Shown piece by piece: positions 17,291-17,343 of a DNA stretch of 17,343 nt. Within the stretch, counting starts at the first letter, position 1; each line of letters begins with the position of its first letter. The notes beneath the pieces were generated by a model. That model had not been told where the DNA came from. It made no database searches and was given only the letters and a program-made list of their open reading frames with translations. A program made the translations under genes and the position numbers. The DNA is from WRIS01 sp050945135 (GTDB lineage: Bacteria; Actinomycetota; Coriobacteriia; Coriobacteriales; Eggerthellaceae): the NCBI GenBank assembly GCA_050945135.1, contig JBMNSJ010000045.1, forward strand, positions 1 to 17,343. Reading direction: 5' to 3'.

Positions 17291-17343
17291 ATGAAGATAA
17301 GTGAACGGATCGACCGGTTACCGTCGACGCCATTGTTGCGCAA
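17291..17343 (+). CDS. N-terminus of a protein cut by the window edge, possibly an MFS transporter
   Basis: Only 17 codons are visible, MKISERIDRLPSTPLLR. A strong ribosome binding site GGGAGGGG (17279-17286) sets the ATG at 17291; an in-frame ATG at 17258 lacks one. The R-x-D-R-L-P pattern near the N terminus is reminiscent of metabolite:proton symporters of the major facilitator superfamily, but this is a weak hint from a few residues. Confidence 0.5.
   Translation, partial: MKISERIDRLPSTPLLR

Overview
The window reads as chromosome of a low-to-mid-GC member of the Coriobacteriia (Actinomycetota), most likely the Atopobium/Lancefieldella/Olsenella group. This rests on the look of the 16S and 23S sequence, on an isocitrate dehydrogenase/aconitase pair without other TCA genes nearby, and on actinobacterial-type proteins in moderately AT-rich DNA. 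The genus is my inference from memory and was not computed.

Layout. Positions 1-4300 hold an rRNA operon: the 3' part of 16S, a spacer without tRNA genes, a complete 23S and a 5S. A gene-free stretch of about 500 nt follows and carries a large imperfect inverted repeat. A two-gene leftward unit comes next, with a SAM-dependent methyltransferase and a GNAT acetyltransferase. Rightward from it lie isocitrate dehydrogenase and AcnA-type aconitase, the citrate-to-2-oxoglutarate arm that supplies glutamate carbon.

The most striking part is 10169-11174. A LexA/CI-like S24 repressor with intact self-cleavage residues is divergent from a 63-aa Cro-like HTH protein. Four copies of one dyad operator sit in and around the intergenic region, placed exactly over two predicted promoters. 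This is the architecture of a lysogeny-type switch, but no phage gene is visible on either side. It is followed by a promoter with a perfect 10-bp dyad containing a consensus DnaA box, a small helical-repeat protein, and a large three-TM protein of unknown function.

From 14172 the rplJ-rplL operon (L10, L7/L12) has its own sigma70-type promoter, an L10 leader with an attenuator hairpin and a strong terminator. A DUF4013 membrane protein with a long Pro/Gln-rich tail follows. The right end is a largely gene-free stretch with a second, diverged copy of the inverted-repeat element seen after the rRNA operon, and then the start of a gene cut by the window edge.
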